Assembly (NCBI RefSeq): GCF_000143415.4
Contig: NW_003314277.1
Span: forward strand, 1,625,185 to 1,689,184
From: Selaginella moellendorffii
Lineage: Eukaryota > Streptophyta > Lycopodiopsida > Selaginellales > Selaginellaceae
Direction of reading: 5' to 3'
DNA length: 64,000 nt
Both the position numbers and the translations under genes were made by a program. Of the stretch, positions 11,420 to 25,476 are shown piece by piece (within the stretch, counting starts at the first letter, position 1; each line of letters opens with the position of its first letter). Below the pieces are notes generated by a model. That model did not search any database, had not been told where the DNA came from, and was given only the letters and a program-made list of their open reading frames with translations.

Positions 11420-14400
11420 TTAATTTGGCTCTTATTGGCTATGTTGCTCCTTGTTCTCTATTCAGCTTGGGTTTAAGCCTAATCTCCATGCTGCTCTACT
11501 TGGTGGAGTACCCTCCTCCTTGGCTAAAATCATGCCAAACACTGTTTGACACTATTTTGAGAGTTGGTGCTCGAAGAATTAAGAGTCTATCAAACCCTTG
11601 TTTTGTAACACAATAGGCTTGGAGTTCAGCCTAAATTCAGGTGCACTATAGAAATATTCTCCTCAATATATCCATGTTAATTCTTTTGATGAAAGATTGT
11701 AAATAGGACAAAATGGTGGTGATTTCTTCTCCATAAGATTGATAAGACAATCATAAAGTCAATGTGGTGGTAAAATATTAGCTCTTTTCATATTAAAAAT
11801 ATTTTCAAAGTTAGTATACTTGGAGGAAAGAGTGGATTTAATCTTGAAAGATGAAGTTGGTGCTAGATAACAGCAATTAAACCAAGATTTTGATAATCCA
11901 AAACTCATATAAAGAAATTTAGATTAGAGAAGTAGAAAAGGAGGACTTGGAAGAAAGAAGAATTGTTCATTCAACATCACTCCACTTCCAATCCATTGTC
12001 AAGTTCACCATATCAAACCAAGGGAAACTAAGAATGATGAAGGTCTTTCAAATAAGAAGATGCTGCATCAAGTCCTAAATCTTATTACCTCCACTCAATG
12101 TATACTTGATCATGATTTTTCTTGAAAGGCTTTCATCTTCTTTTGCTTGAACCAGCCTGAGAAGTTCAAAGCTGGCACCTCCTCTTCAGAGCTCAGCTAC
12201 AGAAGATCTTGCCTAGACAAGGTGGTAACTAGATACAAGGAATCAAACTCTCAGTCAATGAAGTTTCCATTAGCACCACTATTGCTTAAAACTTGAAAAG
12301 GGAAGTTAAATTTAATGGAGTGAAAGTAAAAAGTGATATGAAAAGGCTTGGATATTTATGAAAAAGGAATGGAGCTAAGATGAATAAGAGATGACTTATC
12401 TAGTCAAATAGCCCTTAATTGGACTGGAAGTTCTTGTTTTTTGGAACCATAGATGCTACATCGACCACACAAACCTAAGAGTGACTACAAAGATAAAGAC
12501 ATTACTCCCGGAAGTGGTTTGCATCACTATAATACAAGTAGGGTGGTTCTCAATTTAGTGTCATTGTTCAGCCTCAGAAAGACACCATCAACATCTAGTT
12601 CCAATCTCCATTGGAACTATGCCTTGCTCATGTGTTAGTTGCTTAAAGACTAGCATTGTTAGACAAGGAACAAAGGTTTGATAACGACACTTCAATCGAT
12701 TGTTGTTTTAGCAATCGATTATCACGGCAAACATCAAGATTAACAGCAATTGTGAGAGGTGTTGGATCTTAATGAGAAAGCATGAGATCTTTGACATCAT
12801 CACAAAAACCAAGGTGTAAATGTTCTTTGAAGGCTCCATTATCCCATGAAATATCAGTGGCAATCCTTTAGAAATCTGGTGTATAAGAAGATGCAAATTT
12901 AGAGCCTTAGCACAATTGTTGCAATTTATTGATGGTGGTGCACTCTCGATTATCTCTAAATATGTTGATAAAGAGCTAAATAAAGAGGTCAAAATCCTAA
13001 AAAACAATATCACTCTTTTCAAAAAGGGCAAAGAAGCAAGAAAGAAGTGTACCAACAAGAAAAGATTTGATTAGGAGGTTATATGGAAATTTGACATCTA
13101 ACTTAGTTGAGAAATCCATGGAACTCAAACCATATACCATCAAACTTTGCATACCAACCTTTGACTTTGAATCAAGAAGCCATTGTTGATGTTGAGTAAT
13201 TTGCTAGAGTTGTGAATGAAGTATACTTCATATGACTTTTGTAGAGTATCAAGATATAACTAAAGCTATAAAAGAGGATATGAGGAAGCCATTGATATTA
13301 GAGTATTCAAACTATTCATCAAGAGAAGGGGAGATGACAAAATTTATTAAATAATATGATCTAAGAAGATACTTTCATGAAAAAGAGAGAAGAAAAAATG
13401 AATTTACAAAATTTTAAAACCCTAATTTATAAAAACTAATCTTGTTTAACCATCAACTAATGTAAACCTAATCTAGCCATGTCCTAAATGAAATCTCATA
13501 AGCAAAGGTTTAGGGTTCAATTTTTACCATGGCCAGTAGTGGTGAATATACTCCAAAGAGATGGTAAACACATGAAAAACAACGCCTTTCTACCAATTAA
13601 TAAAGAATGTCAAGCAACATTCATTATTAATTGCATCCTTCAAGTGCTAAAGCAACCACTCCCAATTTGTGTCATTCTCAATATCAACTATAGTAAATAA
13701 CCAAAGATATAACACTCTTTTCATATCAACATCAATAAACAGCCTAAGAGTTCCATTTAGCCCATTTAAAGACCTACAACATGAGAAATAAGTTAAGTAT
13801 GCTCTAAAAGTAATGAAAAACTGCTTGAAGCAGCTTATTTCATCTCTTCTATGAATACTTTGCTCTTAGGATTGCTCTCCAAAAACTTCTCACAGTACAA
13901 AGAAAGCTTTACATAAGCTTCTCTGTGATTTTTATGAATTTCTTCAACTACTTTATGTTTTTCCCTCTAATCTCACACATTAATACCATCTTCTTGAACA
14001 TCCTAGATAATACTTCTCACTTCAATCCTAGTTCTTTTAACAAGTTTTGCTAAAACCTATCAACAATTTACATAGAGCTAACTTTCTTATTCTCTAAATG
14101 TTTAACTCCTCTACATTGATAAACACTTGTGAAGGTTCAAATCAAACAAGTTAGCCTTCCTTCTAGAACCAATTCATGCAACTTCCAAGGGCAACCCTCA
14201 CTCTTATAAGTTATAGTATGTCTTTTCCAATCCGATGCAATCATGTGGAGCTCATAGTGATCATAAATAACATCAATCCTGTAACTTCTTGATGGATCCT
14301 ACAGTAACCCCCAACCCCAATGCTTGATTAACCTTAATCCCTAATCCCATTTACCCAAAACTAAATAGAATATTCTAGATTATTTTAAAATAAGTAGAAT

Positions 14401-16700
14401 GTTCCAGATTATTCTAGTTGAAAGATTGAGTAAAGGTATTTTTAGTTTGCTTAAGAAAACTTGTAAGGGGAGGGTGTACTTAGAATATGCTTAGATATTC
14501 TAATATGTTCTACTGGTTGTTATTCATTTAGATGAATCTTGTATTTATAATTTATAATTGTTTATATTCAATAATATTAATATTCTGTTTATAAATTAGA
14601 AATATGCTTATAACAATAAATCTATATTTGATTAATTTGATTAATAAATAAAAATAACACTAATATTAAGCAAACAAAACGTTATTGCATGCAATGTGTA
14701 GCAAATTATTGTAATTTTCAAAACTTCATTAGAGAAAATTTATAATCTTAGAACTTCTAGAGGCAAATTTGTAATTTTACAAAGTTAAAATGATAAAAAT
14801 GTAATTTTTCATTACTCCAAAGCATATTAAGCATCTAGTTACTCCTTAAGAGCAATGCAGCTTTAGTGAGTGAGTCTAATGAGAAGTTCTATAACATAAA
14901 GTCAATTGTGGCATTAGTAGGTGGCCTCTAGACTTTAGTTGTACTAATCTTATAAGAAATAAGAATAATCTCTTTGTGTTCACCTTTGCAATGATACCAC
15001 TTTACTAGTTAAGGCACTGCTCAATTTCAACCTCCTCTTGCTGCAGGGAGCCATGCATGTTTCCATATTGCATCTTTGATCACAAAGCTTGGAAGCAAGA
15101 GATGGATGTCTTCTCAACATCCATTCATAAATGGACTCTCAAGTAAATGAAGAGTCAACCAAAGAGATGCCAAACACCACAACAACTCCACAATTTGATG
15201 TCAATCTCGATGCTGTAAGTGTTGTTCAACCACTTCCAGAGTGGACTTAGGAATTGATAGAGCAACAAAGAGAACATTCCAGGATAGGCACATTGCAATG
15301 CTCCCTCTTGCTTGGAATCTAGAAAGGTCTAGTTATGAACCTTAACAGTTTAGGCTCTAATAATAGGTAGGATTCAAAATGGATCTTGAATCCCTCAAAA
15401 CCTTCTCTATTAAACTCACAAATTGATGACTTTCCTTCCATAGTGGTATCCTTTAAGATCTAATTGACCTGCGACAGGGAAGCCTGGTAGGTGAGCTAAT
15501 GGCTAGTTTCTCTAGGAATCTCCACAGAACCTAATTGCCCAGGGCTAGAATGAAGTTGATAATGATCCATATGATTGACAAGCTTCCCTAATTGGATTTG
15601 AGGTGCTCAGGGCAGATCAGCCACCTCAAGTAGAAGACTAGAAAGGATTGAAATCTTCAATCCTTATTGCCATTGCCAAGATTGTTTCCCATAATCATTG
15701 AAAAGGAGGTTAAAATAGGAATATTACTTTCATATGAAGTTTAAGCAATTATTGCAAACATTAAATAAAATTTAAAATCAAATTTTTTAAATAAATAAAT
15801 ATAATCCAGGATATTATTATAAAAAATAATAGTGGAATGGAAGACTTTATTATTGATTATAATAATGAAGAGTCAAAATGATTAAAAGAACTCATGGAAA
15901 ATACACCCAACAAATAAAAGAAACAACAAGAAATAATAAAATTATAGATGACAAAAAAAATGTAATGTAGAAACACTTAGTTTGCTTTGGTTTTTTATAT
16001 GTTTTCTAAGCTCTTTTATAATTTATCACATCTCTAATCAATCACTCATGCAGTCCCAATGTGTATGTATTCTACCTTACCAATTCCACTTTTTATAATT
16101 AGAATATAATTTGAGTGGCATTATACATATTATAATGTTACAATCAAATTACTAGCTAGAAAGCATTATTTCTTGGAATAGAAAAAATGAAGGTAATGAA
16201 TTTTTTAAGATTAATAAAATAAAATAAATTTTGGAATAATTGTCTTCACTAATGTACATTATAATATGGAATATATATTTATAATCTTAATAATTTAATT
16301 GCAATCTATTAAATTAACTTCTAAAAATTATAATTTAATATTTAGATCCTTTTAGAAAATATTAAATTAAGTTAATGTTTGGTCTATATTTTCATGTAGT
16401 TTAGCATCATAAAACATGCATTGTGGTAAGTTGCCATTTTGCACCTAATGAACGCAGCACACCAGTGAAGAACAAGGCATTGTCTTTTAAATCTCCCTCC
16501 AGGGAGTTGGAACCATCACTGCTGCAACACGCCTCCTCCTTCATCTAAATTTTACTAATGTTAATATTAATGTAATAAAATATTATCATGAATAAATGAA
16601 CTAATTTCACTTTTAACTAATACTGGTGGGAAGAAAATTAGAGTTAATGATTTCAATTACATAGAACATATGCTTTGTATTTCTGGAAGTTCTTCCATGA
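11420..16700. other. AT-rich spacer, no supported gene
   Basis: Low-complexity AT-rich DNA without a convincing gene. A weak retroelement signature lies at 14465-14474 (AAGGGGAGGG, polypurine-like) followed directly by TGTACTTAG, which could be the start of a decayed LTR; the other end was not found. Short open frames at 12453-12638, 12708-13058 and 13488-13700 have no recognisable domain and atypical composition. Confidence 0.4.
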
Positions 16701-16832
16701 ATTCGGCAATGTTAATAAAGATATGCTTGCCCATGCCAAGTGCCCTGCATGTTTCCACCCTTGTCCTCAGAAAGTGTTTTGCATATCTCCTCCACCTTAC
16801 TTCTTGAGGAAATGCTAAAGCAAAATCACCAG

Positions 16833-17444
16833 CTAGATCTCAACAAGTGGTTTGCAGATCAAAGAGTTAGATTGGGCCTCACCCCTTTCTTTCTTCCACC
16901 TTGCCCTGCAAACAGTTCCTGGCACACAGTCATCACCGACGTGGATTGCATCTCTCCATCTTGGGCAAATACTTCTTGAGGTTGAGGAAACGCTGATTGA
17001 CTGTAAGTTCCACCTACAATCACCTTGCATGAAAGTATTGGACGATTCACCCCTCTCAAGAAGACCCTCAGCTACTGTTGTCTTGCCGCAAACTCCCACA
17101 ACTCTGTATGACTCGCAATCCTTGCCCCTCTTTGGCAATCGCTCCCTTATCACGCCACCTTGTGTCCACTTGGAGCTTCTTCCAGGCCTTGTCCCTACAC
17201 ACGTAGTGCGCTTGCTCGTGTTTGATATTATTGTGGTAGTCATAAACCACAAGGGTCGGAAGATCATGGGGCTCCCAGCAGTGGCCGTGAGCTTACAAGC
17301 CCTCTCGCACTTCCCATGCACCGCCTCTTTGTCTCCACTAAAGTATTTAAGCTCGTATAACCTTAAAGGGATCCACCCAAATAACTTTGCCACCTTTTTG
17401 GTTAAGTTTAGAGCTAAAACACAAAAGAATAATGCCACGGACAA
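16833..17444 (-). other. Unassigned open stretch downstream of the PRP43 gene
   Basis: A 203-codon open frame runs on the minus strand, and an overlapping open frame runs on the plus strand from 16852 and crosses into the PRP43-like 3' end. Base composition here is gene-like, in contrast to the AT-rich DNA to the left. I recognise no domain in either frame and cannot choose between a decayed gene, an unusual 3' region and chance. Confidence 0.25.
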
Positions 17445-17445
17445 A

Positions 17446-19985
<2,540 letters not shown>

Positions 19986-21004
19986 CGCCGAGAGCTCACA
20001 CACACAAGACCTAACCCTAAAAAAATCCCCGATAAACCCTAAATTCTCCTTTCTTTTTCTTTCCCTTTGAGGGAGCGAGCTGGAATGCCCGGCGATGGAT
20101 GATCGATCGAGGTAAGCGCGATTTCTTCCTTGGACCAAGCGCTTATCGATCCCCGCATTGTGATTCTCAGATGATGGACCGAAATAAGCGCAAGTTCTTC
20201 CTTGGAGCGAGGATCGAATGCTCCCATTGCGATTCTCAGGTGGGACAAATGGAAGAATTCTTTGTTCCATTTGTTTCGTTCCTCGAGGCGGTTTGTTTGT
20301 AGGTAGGTCTTAGCTTTCTTTGTTTTGGTGGAGAGAGTATACATCGCATCCATCCATGCTTTTTTTTTTTTTTTTTTTCTTTCGTTCTTTAGGCAAGCTA
20401 TCGAGAGAAGCTGTCGATTCTTGGGTTAGGCAAATGCCAGTGAAAGCTTTCACTCCCTTTCGCTTGATATATCTCCATTTTCTTTACTCTCTTTCTCACT
20501 TTGAATGTTTTGCAGCGTGAAGCACGGCAATTGTGGAGGTAGCGGAGATCCAAGACACTCAAATCAAGGATCAATCCAACAGGTACGTAGCCTCCTACTC
20601 CTACTCGATCGATCGATCGATCCAAGCGCAAAAAAAAGAGAGAAGTTTTTTTAAAAGTTGTCGTGGTTTCGAGGCACACTAAGAGAGGAAGAGCTCGACT
20701 CGTGTGCACAGAGAACAAGACAAGCACCGTACTTGTTCCGTGCGAGCTGGCCAAAACTCGTTTTTGAGCCGCTCACTCACATCACTCACAGGCATCCTGA
20801 CTATTTAGTCCCATTGGGCCCTCCTTGAAAGGTATAGTAGTCTTTTTTTACTCGCAAGCTCCTCTCATTCTCTCTTGAGTGTTGCAGAGCACAGCATCAT
20901 CAAGGAGGAGAAAAAAAAAGAGGAAAAACAGTGAGAGGGATTCTCACTGCTGCGGAGAACTCACAGATAAGTAGCTCATCATCAACTGCTCATATCGATC
21001 TCCG
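19986..21004. other. Divergent intergenic region with simple repeats
   Basis: Spacer between the divergent PRP43-like and membrane-protein genes. It holds two similar short stretches (about 20103-20165 and about 20170-20235, both with the ATTTCTTCCTTGGA/AGTTCTTCCTTGGA pattern), a poly-T run near 20361-20379, and a (GATC)n run near 20606-20621. The right part is presumably the promoter and 5' leader of the + strand gene. No RNA gene was seen. Confidence 0.5.
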
Positions 21005-22135
21005 ATGGGTTTCCAGTTCTCGGCCGTTTTCGACATCATGTGGAATCATCCACTGGTGTGCGGATCCATTTTGTTGCTGCTCACGCCCTCGCTGTTCCAC
21101 ATCCTGCTCTACTTCTCGCCGCTGCTCATTTCCACCACTTTGTTCATCATCGCGCTCATCAGCATGAAGCCGAGGTTGGAGGAGACCACGGAGGAGCGCG
21201 AGCGATGGGCCAAGGGGGAGAAGTCCATTCCCAGCGTCATGGACGAGAGCTGGCCGTATGGAGACTGGAGCCAGGCGAGCAACGAGGCCGTGGCTGTGAA
21301 GCGGAGACGATCGGAGGTGGATGGCTCCGGCCCGACCTGGATGGAAGTGATTGAGGAGTGGAAGATCAAGCTTGCTTCCTGGGTGGACGAAGTTTTCAAG
21401 GCCGGAGAACTTAAGCCTCTTGCTGGAGAACCGGTAGCTCCTCCGGCCGAGAGCAAGAAGAAGAGTGGAGAAGAAGATGGTGTTACGCCCTCGACTGTTC
21501 GTGATCATCCTCCAGTGGCTTTTGCCGGGTCGAAGCTCGAGGAGTCGGCTCCACCGAAAACTCTGGAAGAGGTCAGCAGTAGAACTCTGGTAGAAATAGT
21601 GGAAGAGGTAGAGGAAAAGCCGGTTTTGGTCGCTCCAGAGTCGAAAGTTCTCGAGGTTGCTCCGATCGAGGTGAAGGAGATCGATATGCCAGAGTTAGAG
21701 ACAGTGGAGGCGCCTCTTCTAGAACAAGTTAGCGTTGCTGGCCCGGAGAAAATTCCAGCGAAAAGCGGACCGATCTGGGACGAAGAAGCTCCAGCGACTC
21801 CACCTCCGGCGGCCGAGTCCTCTCCTCCGGTTCCATTCTCAGACGATGAGTTGCTCGAGGTCTCGCTGCACGATCCGGTCCAGGAAACCGTCCGTGAAGA
21901 TCTTGAGGAGATCCTTCCAGTGAAAGATCTCGTCAAAACCGAGGAGCCACCGAAGAAGAATCCCGAGGAAATTCTTCCAGCCAAAGAGATCAACCGAGCT
22001 TTCAAGTCATCGCCAGTTTCCAAGGAGCCGACTACCACCTCTCCGGCAGCCTCGGCCCGGGACGTCCACCGGCGAATTCTCAAAGATCTTCACACGCAGC
22101 TCGACGAGCTCCAATCCAAGCGGCGCGCCAAGTAG
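21005..22135 (+). CDS. Unknown plant protein with two N-terminal membrane segments
   Basis: Uninterrupted frame of 376 aa. Two strongly hydrophobic segments lie at about residues 15-33 and 36-56, forming a tight hairpin that would anchor the protein in a membrane. The rest is hydrophilic, rich in Glu, Pro, Ser, Val and Lys, with many VEE/EEV stretches and probably disordered. The last about 25 residues (around VHRRILKDLHTQLDELQSK) look like an amphipathic or coiled-coil helix. I do not recognise a named family. The start is the first ATG after a leader of purine-rich repeats, and places the hydrophobic hairpin at the N-terminus. The long intact frame with gene-like composition makes it a real gene; function is unknown. 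Confidence 0.8.
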   Translation: MGFQFSAVFDIMWNHPLVCGSILLLLTPSLFHILLYFSPLLISTTLFIIALISMKPRLEETTEERERWAKGEKSIPSVMDESWPYGDWSQASNEAVAVKRRRSEVDGSGPTWMEVIEEWKIKLASWVDEVFKAGELKPLAGEPVAPPAESKKKSGEEDGVTPSTVRDHPPVAFAGSKLEESAPPKTLEEVSSRTLVEIVEEVEEKPVLVAPESKVLEVAPIEVKEIDMPELETVEAPLLEQVSVAGPEKIPAKSGPIWDEEAPATPPPAAESSPPVPFSDDELLEVSLHDPVQETVREDLEEILPVKDLVKTEEPPKKNPEEILPAKEINRAFKSSPVSKEPTTTSPAASARDVHRRILKDLHTQLDELQSKRRAK

Positions 22136-22889
22136 TGAGTGCCTCACTCTCCTCTGTTGGTATGCTTTCCTGTTCGTTGTTAGCTCCTGTTTTTCCAGTT
22201 TTCGTTGTTCCTCCAAAGTAGAAAGTTGAGCTCTTTGTATGCTTGATTTCACGGATTTATAAAGCTGGCTAATGCAAGATGTCGTTCTTTTTGGGATTTT
22301 TTTATAGCACTCAGGTTCTCTCGAGGAGAACATCCACGAAGAACACAACCGGGCTCTAGAAAAACTACACTACACCAAAGAAATCAAGAGAGAGGAGAAA
22401 TCCAAGGACAAGGTACAAGAGGTCAACAAAGACAAAACGAACAACGAAGATCTTTGTGAATCTGACCGCTACATTGTATAAAAACAAAAAAACCTCCAGT
22501 TTAGTTCTAATCACGCTTTAACCTGTGATGAGAGCGCCCGCCCGTTTAACCCCGTCCCCGTCATAATTAGAGAATTTACCCGAAAATCCTGAATGTCCGT
22601 GCCCACATTTACTTCCCTGGGGCCAACTCTTTTTTTAACTCCCACCGTCGTCGTCTCGTCCGGCGGCCAGCTAGAACACGTAAAAGAAAAATTATCATAG
22701 TAATTACTCAAGTGGGGTAGAAAATGAATGACGGGCGTCGTAATCCAGGCCCCGCATTTACACTGCTTGTGCCAACCGAATCTCTCTGCGGCGAAAGAAA
22801 TCCCACAACCCTAAAATCTAAGCCTTTAGTAAGAAAGAGAACGTTATTTAGCACATTCCGTCCGTACATAGAATAGTCCTACCGTACCC

Positions 22890-22965
22890 AAGGCCGTACA
22901 GAGAGGGGTTTAAGCCCACGGCGGTACACAAGGCCGTACAGAGGGGTTTTACGCCCCCGGCGCCG
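22890..22965. repeat. 40-bp tandem duplication at oleosin 3' end
   Basis: The stretch 22890-22929 (beginning AAGGCCGTACAGAG) is repeated with small changes from 22930. The second copy overlaps the oleosin stop codon at 22949-22951, so the duplication copied the end of the coding region into its 3' flank. The reading frame is not affected. Confidence 0.65.
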
Positions 22966-23389
22966 CCTCTTGGGCCTTGCCGCCGGCGTAGCTGCCGTAC
23001 TCGCGGGCCTTCTCGGTGGCCTGGTGTACGGAGCCCAGAAGCCTCTGGCGCGCGGCCTCGATCTTGTCGGAGCCGACGGGATGCCTCCCCTTGAAGTAGT
23101 TGTAAATCCACGACACGGAGGAGAGGAAGGCGACGAAGGCGACGCCAGTGATGACAATGCCCGAGACCGCGAGGAAGAGGACGATGCCCAGGGGGACGAG
23201 CACCGGGCTGAAGAAGAGGAAGACGGGGATGCCGATCACCACCGCCAGCGCCAGGCCGCCCAGCATGAATCCGCCCACCGTCAGCACCGCCACGGTGCCC
23301 AAGAGCAGCGCGACGAGCCCTAGCACCTGGCGCGCGTTGGGCGAGTGCTCGCGGAGCTTGCGCTCGCCGCTTTGCATCTTGTCCGCCAT
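22949..23389 (-). CDS. Oleosin
   Basis: Intronless, 146 aa. The central region is a long uninterrupted hydrophobic stretch (about residues 22-92) with the diagnostic proline knot, PVFLFFSPVLVP, matching the PX5SPX3P pattern. It is flanked by a short hydrophilic N-terminus and an amphipathic C-terminal domain. Oleosins coat oil bodies, inserting the hairpin into the triacylglycerol core while the termini lie on the phospholipid surface. The start ATG at 23389 was chosen because the upstream in-frame sequence reads through purine-rich leader (GA repeats, about 23400-23420). The gene is divergent from COQ9, with only 223 bp between the two start codons. Storage-oil regulation is suggested by promoter motifs annotated separately. 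Confidence 0.96.
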   Translation of the reverse strand: MADKMQSGERKLREHSPNARQVLGLVALLLGTVAVLTVGGFMLGGLALAVVIGIPVFLFFSPVLVPLGIVLFLAVSGIVITGVAFVAFLSSVSWIYNYFKGRHPVGSDKIEAARQRLLGSVHQATEKAREYGSYAGGKAQEAAPGA

Positions 23390-23466
23390 GGAATTTGGAG
23401 CGAGAGAGAGAGAGAGAGAGCTAGAGCTGCGAGAGAGTGGTCTTCTTTCCAGCGAGACATGGGGTT

Positions 23467-23518
23467 TATTATAGGACACAGCAGCGGCATGTCGTTGTTG
23501 GTGCATGGCATCCACGTG
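23467..23518 (-). promoter_or_regulatory. Oleosin promoter: TATA box, RY element and G-box/ABRE
   Basis: On the minus strand a TATA-like CTATAATAAA lies at about 23467-23476, roughly 80 bp before the ATG. Immediately upstream are an RY element (CATGCA, 23502-23507) and a perfect G-box with ACGTG core (CACGTG, 23513-23518). In seed plants this pairing is bound by B3 factors (ABI3/FUS3) and bZIP factors respectively and drives ABA- and maturation-dependent oleosin expression. The motifs are seen; their use here is inference. Confidence 0.6.
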
Positions 23519-23612
23519 CCACACTTCTACTTTTTGTGCCCTAAAAAGATCCTACAATTCATCTTAGCTTTTGACATAAGGGGAAAAATAGTTTAGGGCT
23601 TGCGAGGGAGGA

Positions 23613-25156
23613 ATGTCGTTTGTGCGGGCGCTCAAGCGCGTGTCCAGATTCTCGTGGTATGTGCTTGTTGGCAGTGAGATCCTCTTGGTTGATTCCTGTG
23701 CGCTTCAGGGCCACTGGAAGATTGGAATCAAGCTCTGGAATTGATCGCTGCGCGATTCCATTCCAAGCTTTGGTTTTGGGAAGGAATGCTGATCGTTTGA
23801 GCAGGTTTTTTTAATCGTTTGGTGTGTGGTCTTGTTTTTCTGACCTTCGTTCTTTTTTTCAGCTCTTCCAGGAGAAAGTGTCTTACCAGAGAGCCCTGGA
23901 CTCGAGGTAGCGTCTTGGTTTCGAGAGTTTTAGCGAAAGCACTAAAATGCCGAGTTGTCATTCTGTAAGCTGAACTGTTGCAGGCTCCAACTTAACGCGC
24001 GAGAGATGCCTCGGATGCGAGTTTTCGTTCCGGCCAGTGCGTTTCATGTGCAAAGACGCTGGCGTTGAAGGTCTGCGCTGTTTTCCTTCATTGTATCTGG
24101 AGCTCCCATTCTTTTTCTGTTTGTTTTCTTGCAGACGAGAAGGAGTCACATAAACACAAGGCTTCTCACGAGAGCAAGAAGCAGAAAGAAAAAGAGGAGG
24201 ACGATGAGAAACGGCGTGTTCTCAATGCGGCTCTTACGTATGTTGTATGTACACTCGTTTCTCCGTTCTTCCTAGAGAATTCAAGAGCTGTGATACTTTT
24301 GCAGCCTACTTTGGGATGGACAGAGGCCGCCATTGCAGCGGGAGCAAGAGACGTAAATCTATCGCCCGCGATCCTTGGAGCCTTTCACAGGAAAGAAGCT
24401 GCTCTCGTGGAAGTAAGTCTTTCAACAAAAGGTCTCTTGTTTTCTCAACAGACACTCTCTCCGTTGCTGAGCAGTACTTCATGGATGAATCGCTGGACGA
24501 ACTTACGGACGCTGTTGAAGAGCAAAGCGAGGAGCTCGAGAAGCTGGTGCTGCATGAGAGATTGGCGAAAGTCATCCGCATTCGTCTCGAGATGCAAGCT
24601 CCTTATATTTCCAAGTGGGCTCAAGCTTTGAGTATCCAAGTAAGTTGTTCTCACTTCTCCCAAGCTTTAAACTCTTCTATCCTTTCTCTTTGTACCAGGC
24701 GAATCCCATTAACCTTCCTGTCGCGATGAAACAACGAGCCGTGCTAATGGACGAGATCTGGCACTCCGTCGGAGACAGATCCACGGACTGGGATTTCTAC
24801 TCCAAGCGAGCGATCCTCGGCGGAGTCTACACAGCAGCAGAGGTTTACATGCTCACAGATTACTCTCCCGGTAAGTACAAACGCTCTCGCAAGTTTGTTT
24901 TCGCGACCAGATCTATTTTTTGGTTCCAGGATTCAGGGATACTTGGACTTTCACGCAACGCCGGATCATCGACGTGATCGATTGTAGGAAAACTGCCAAG
25001 GAGGTAATGCAAAGGCTCTCGGAGTCGTGGAAGTTTAGGCCGGTTTTGCTGAGCGGTAGTGGAATGGTGCAGGCAGCTCAATTGGCACAGGCCATCGGTG
25101 CGGGATTGGGCAACACCATAGCTACCTTCTTGAAGCAACCACGGCCTGGACCGTGA
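23613..25156 (+). CDS. COQ9: Ubiquinone biosynthesis protein COQ9, mitochondrial
   Basis: Eight exons: 23613-23656, 23863-23906, 23984-24070, 24135-24244, 24305-24412, 24475-24639, 24699-24870 and 24930-25156, total 957 nt, 318 aa. The N-terminus is basic (MSFVRALKRVSRF), as expected of a mitochondrial presequence. A Lys/Glu-rich linker then leads to the conserved COQ9 core: LGWTEAAIAAGARDV, LSPAILGAF, then WAQALSI and the C-terminal block with DWDFYSKR and VYMLTDYSPG. COQ9 is a TetR-like lipid-binding protein that presents coenzyme Q intermediates to COQ7 in the mitochondrial CoQ complex. The first three small exons are the least certain part. Introns are mostly 52-77 nt except the first (206 nt). 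Head-to-head with oleosin and followed 320 bp later by ETHE1. Confidence 0.93.
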
Positions 25157-25476
25157 GAAAAAAAAAACGCAAAAAAAGCGAGAAAGAACTCGTAAGAATC
25201 GATAGAAGAGATAGAGAGGATAGAAAACTATCTTATGCTCGATAGTTCTACAATACGTGGCCATTTTATTGGTATCTTTGATGTGGACAGATCGCGACCG
25301 TTCACGCAAAAACTATGAACAAGACAAAGAACCCGCATTGGTGGTAGGGTTTTGGAACAACGGCGCTATCTCTCGATCGATCGCTCGCTCCGTCGCGGCG
25401 CGCGCTACCGGCGATCAGGTAATGCTAGCTCCCCGCCGCCGCTGCCGAGCTGTAAGCGCCATTGCGCCAGCGTTAT

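Noticed and set aside
14370-14600. Possible decayed LTR after AAGGGGAGGG at 14,465
   Set aside because: Only the polypurine-like stretch and a TG start are visible; no partner repeat, PBS or coding domain was found, so it is mentioned only in the spacer entry.
20990-22348. Long open frames antisense to the membrane-protein gene
   Set aside because: They mirror the GC-biased codon use of the plus-strand gene, lack recognisable domains, and the plus frame has a plausible N-terminus.
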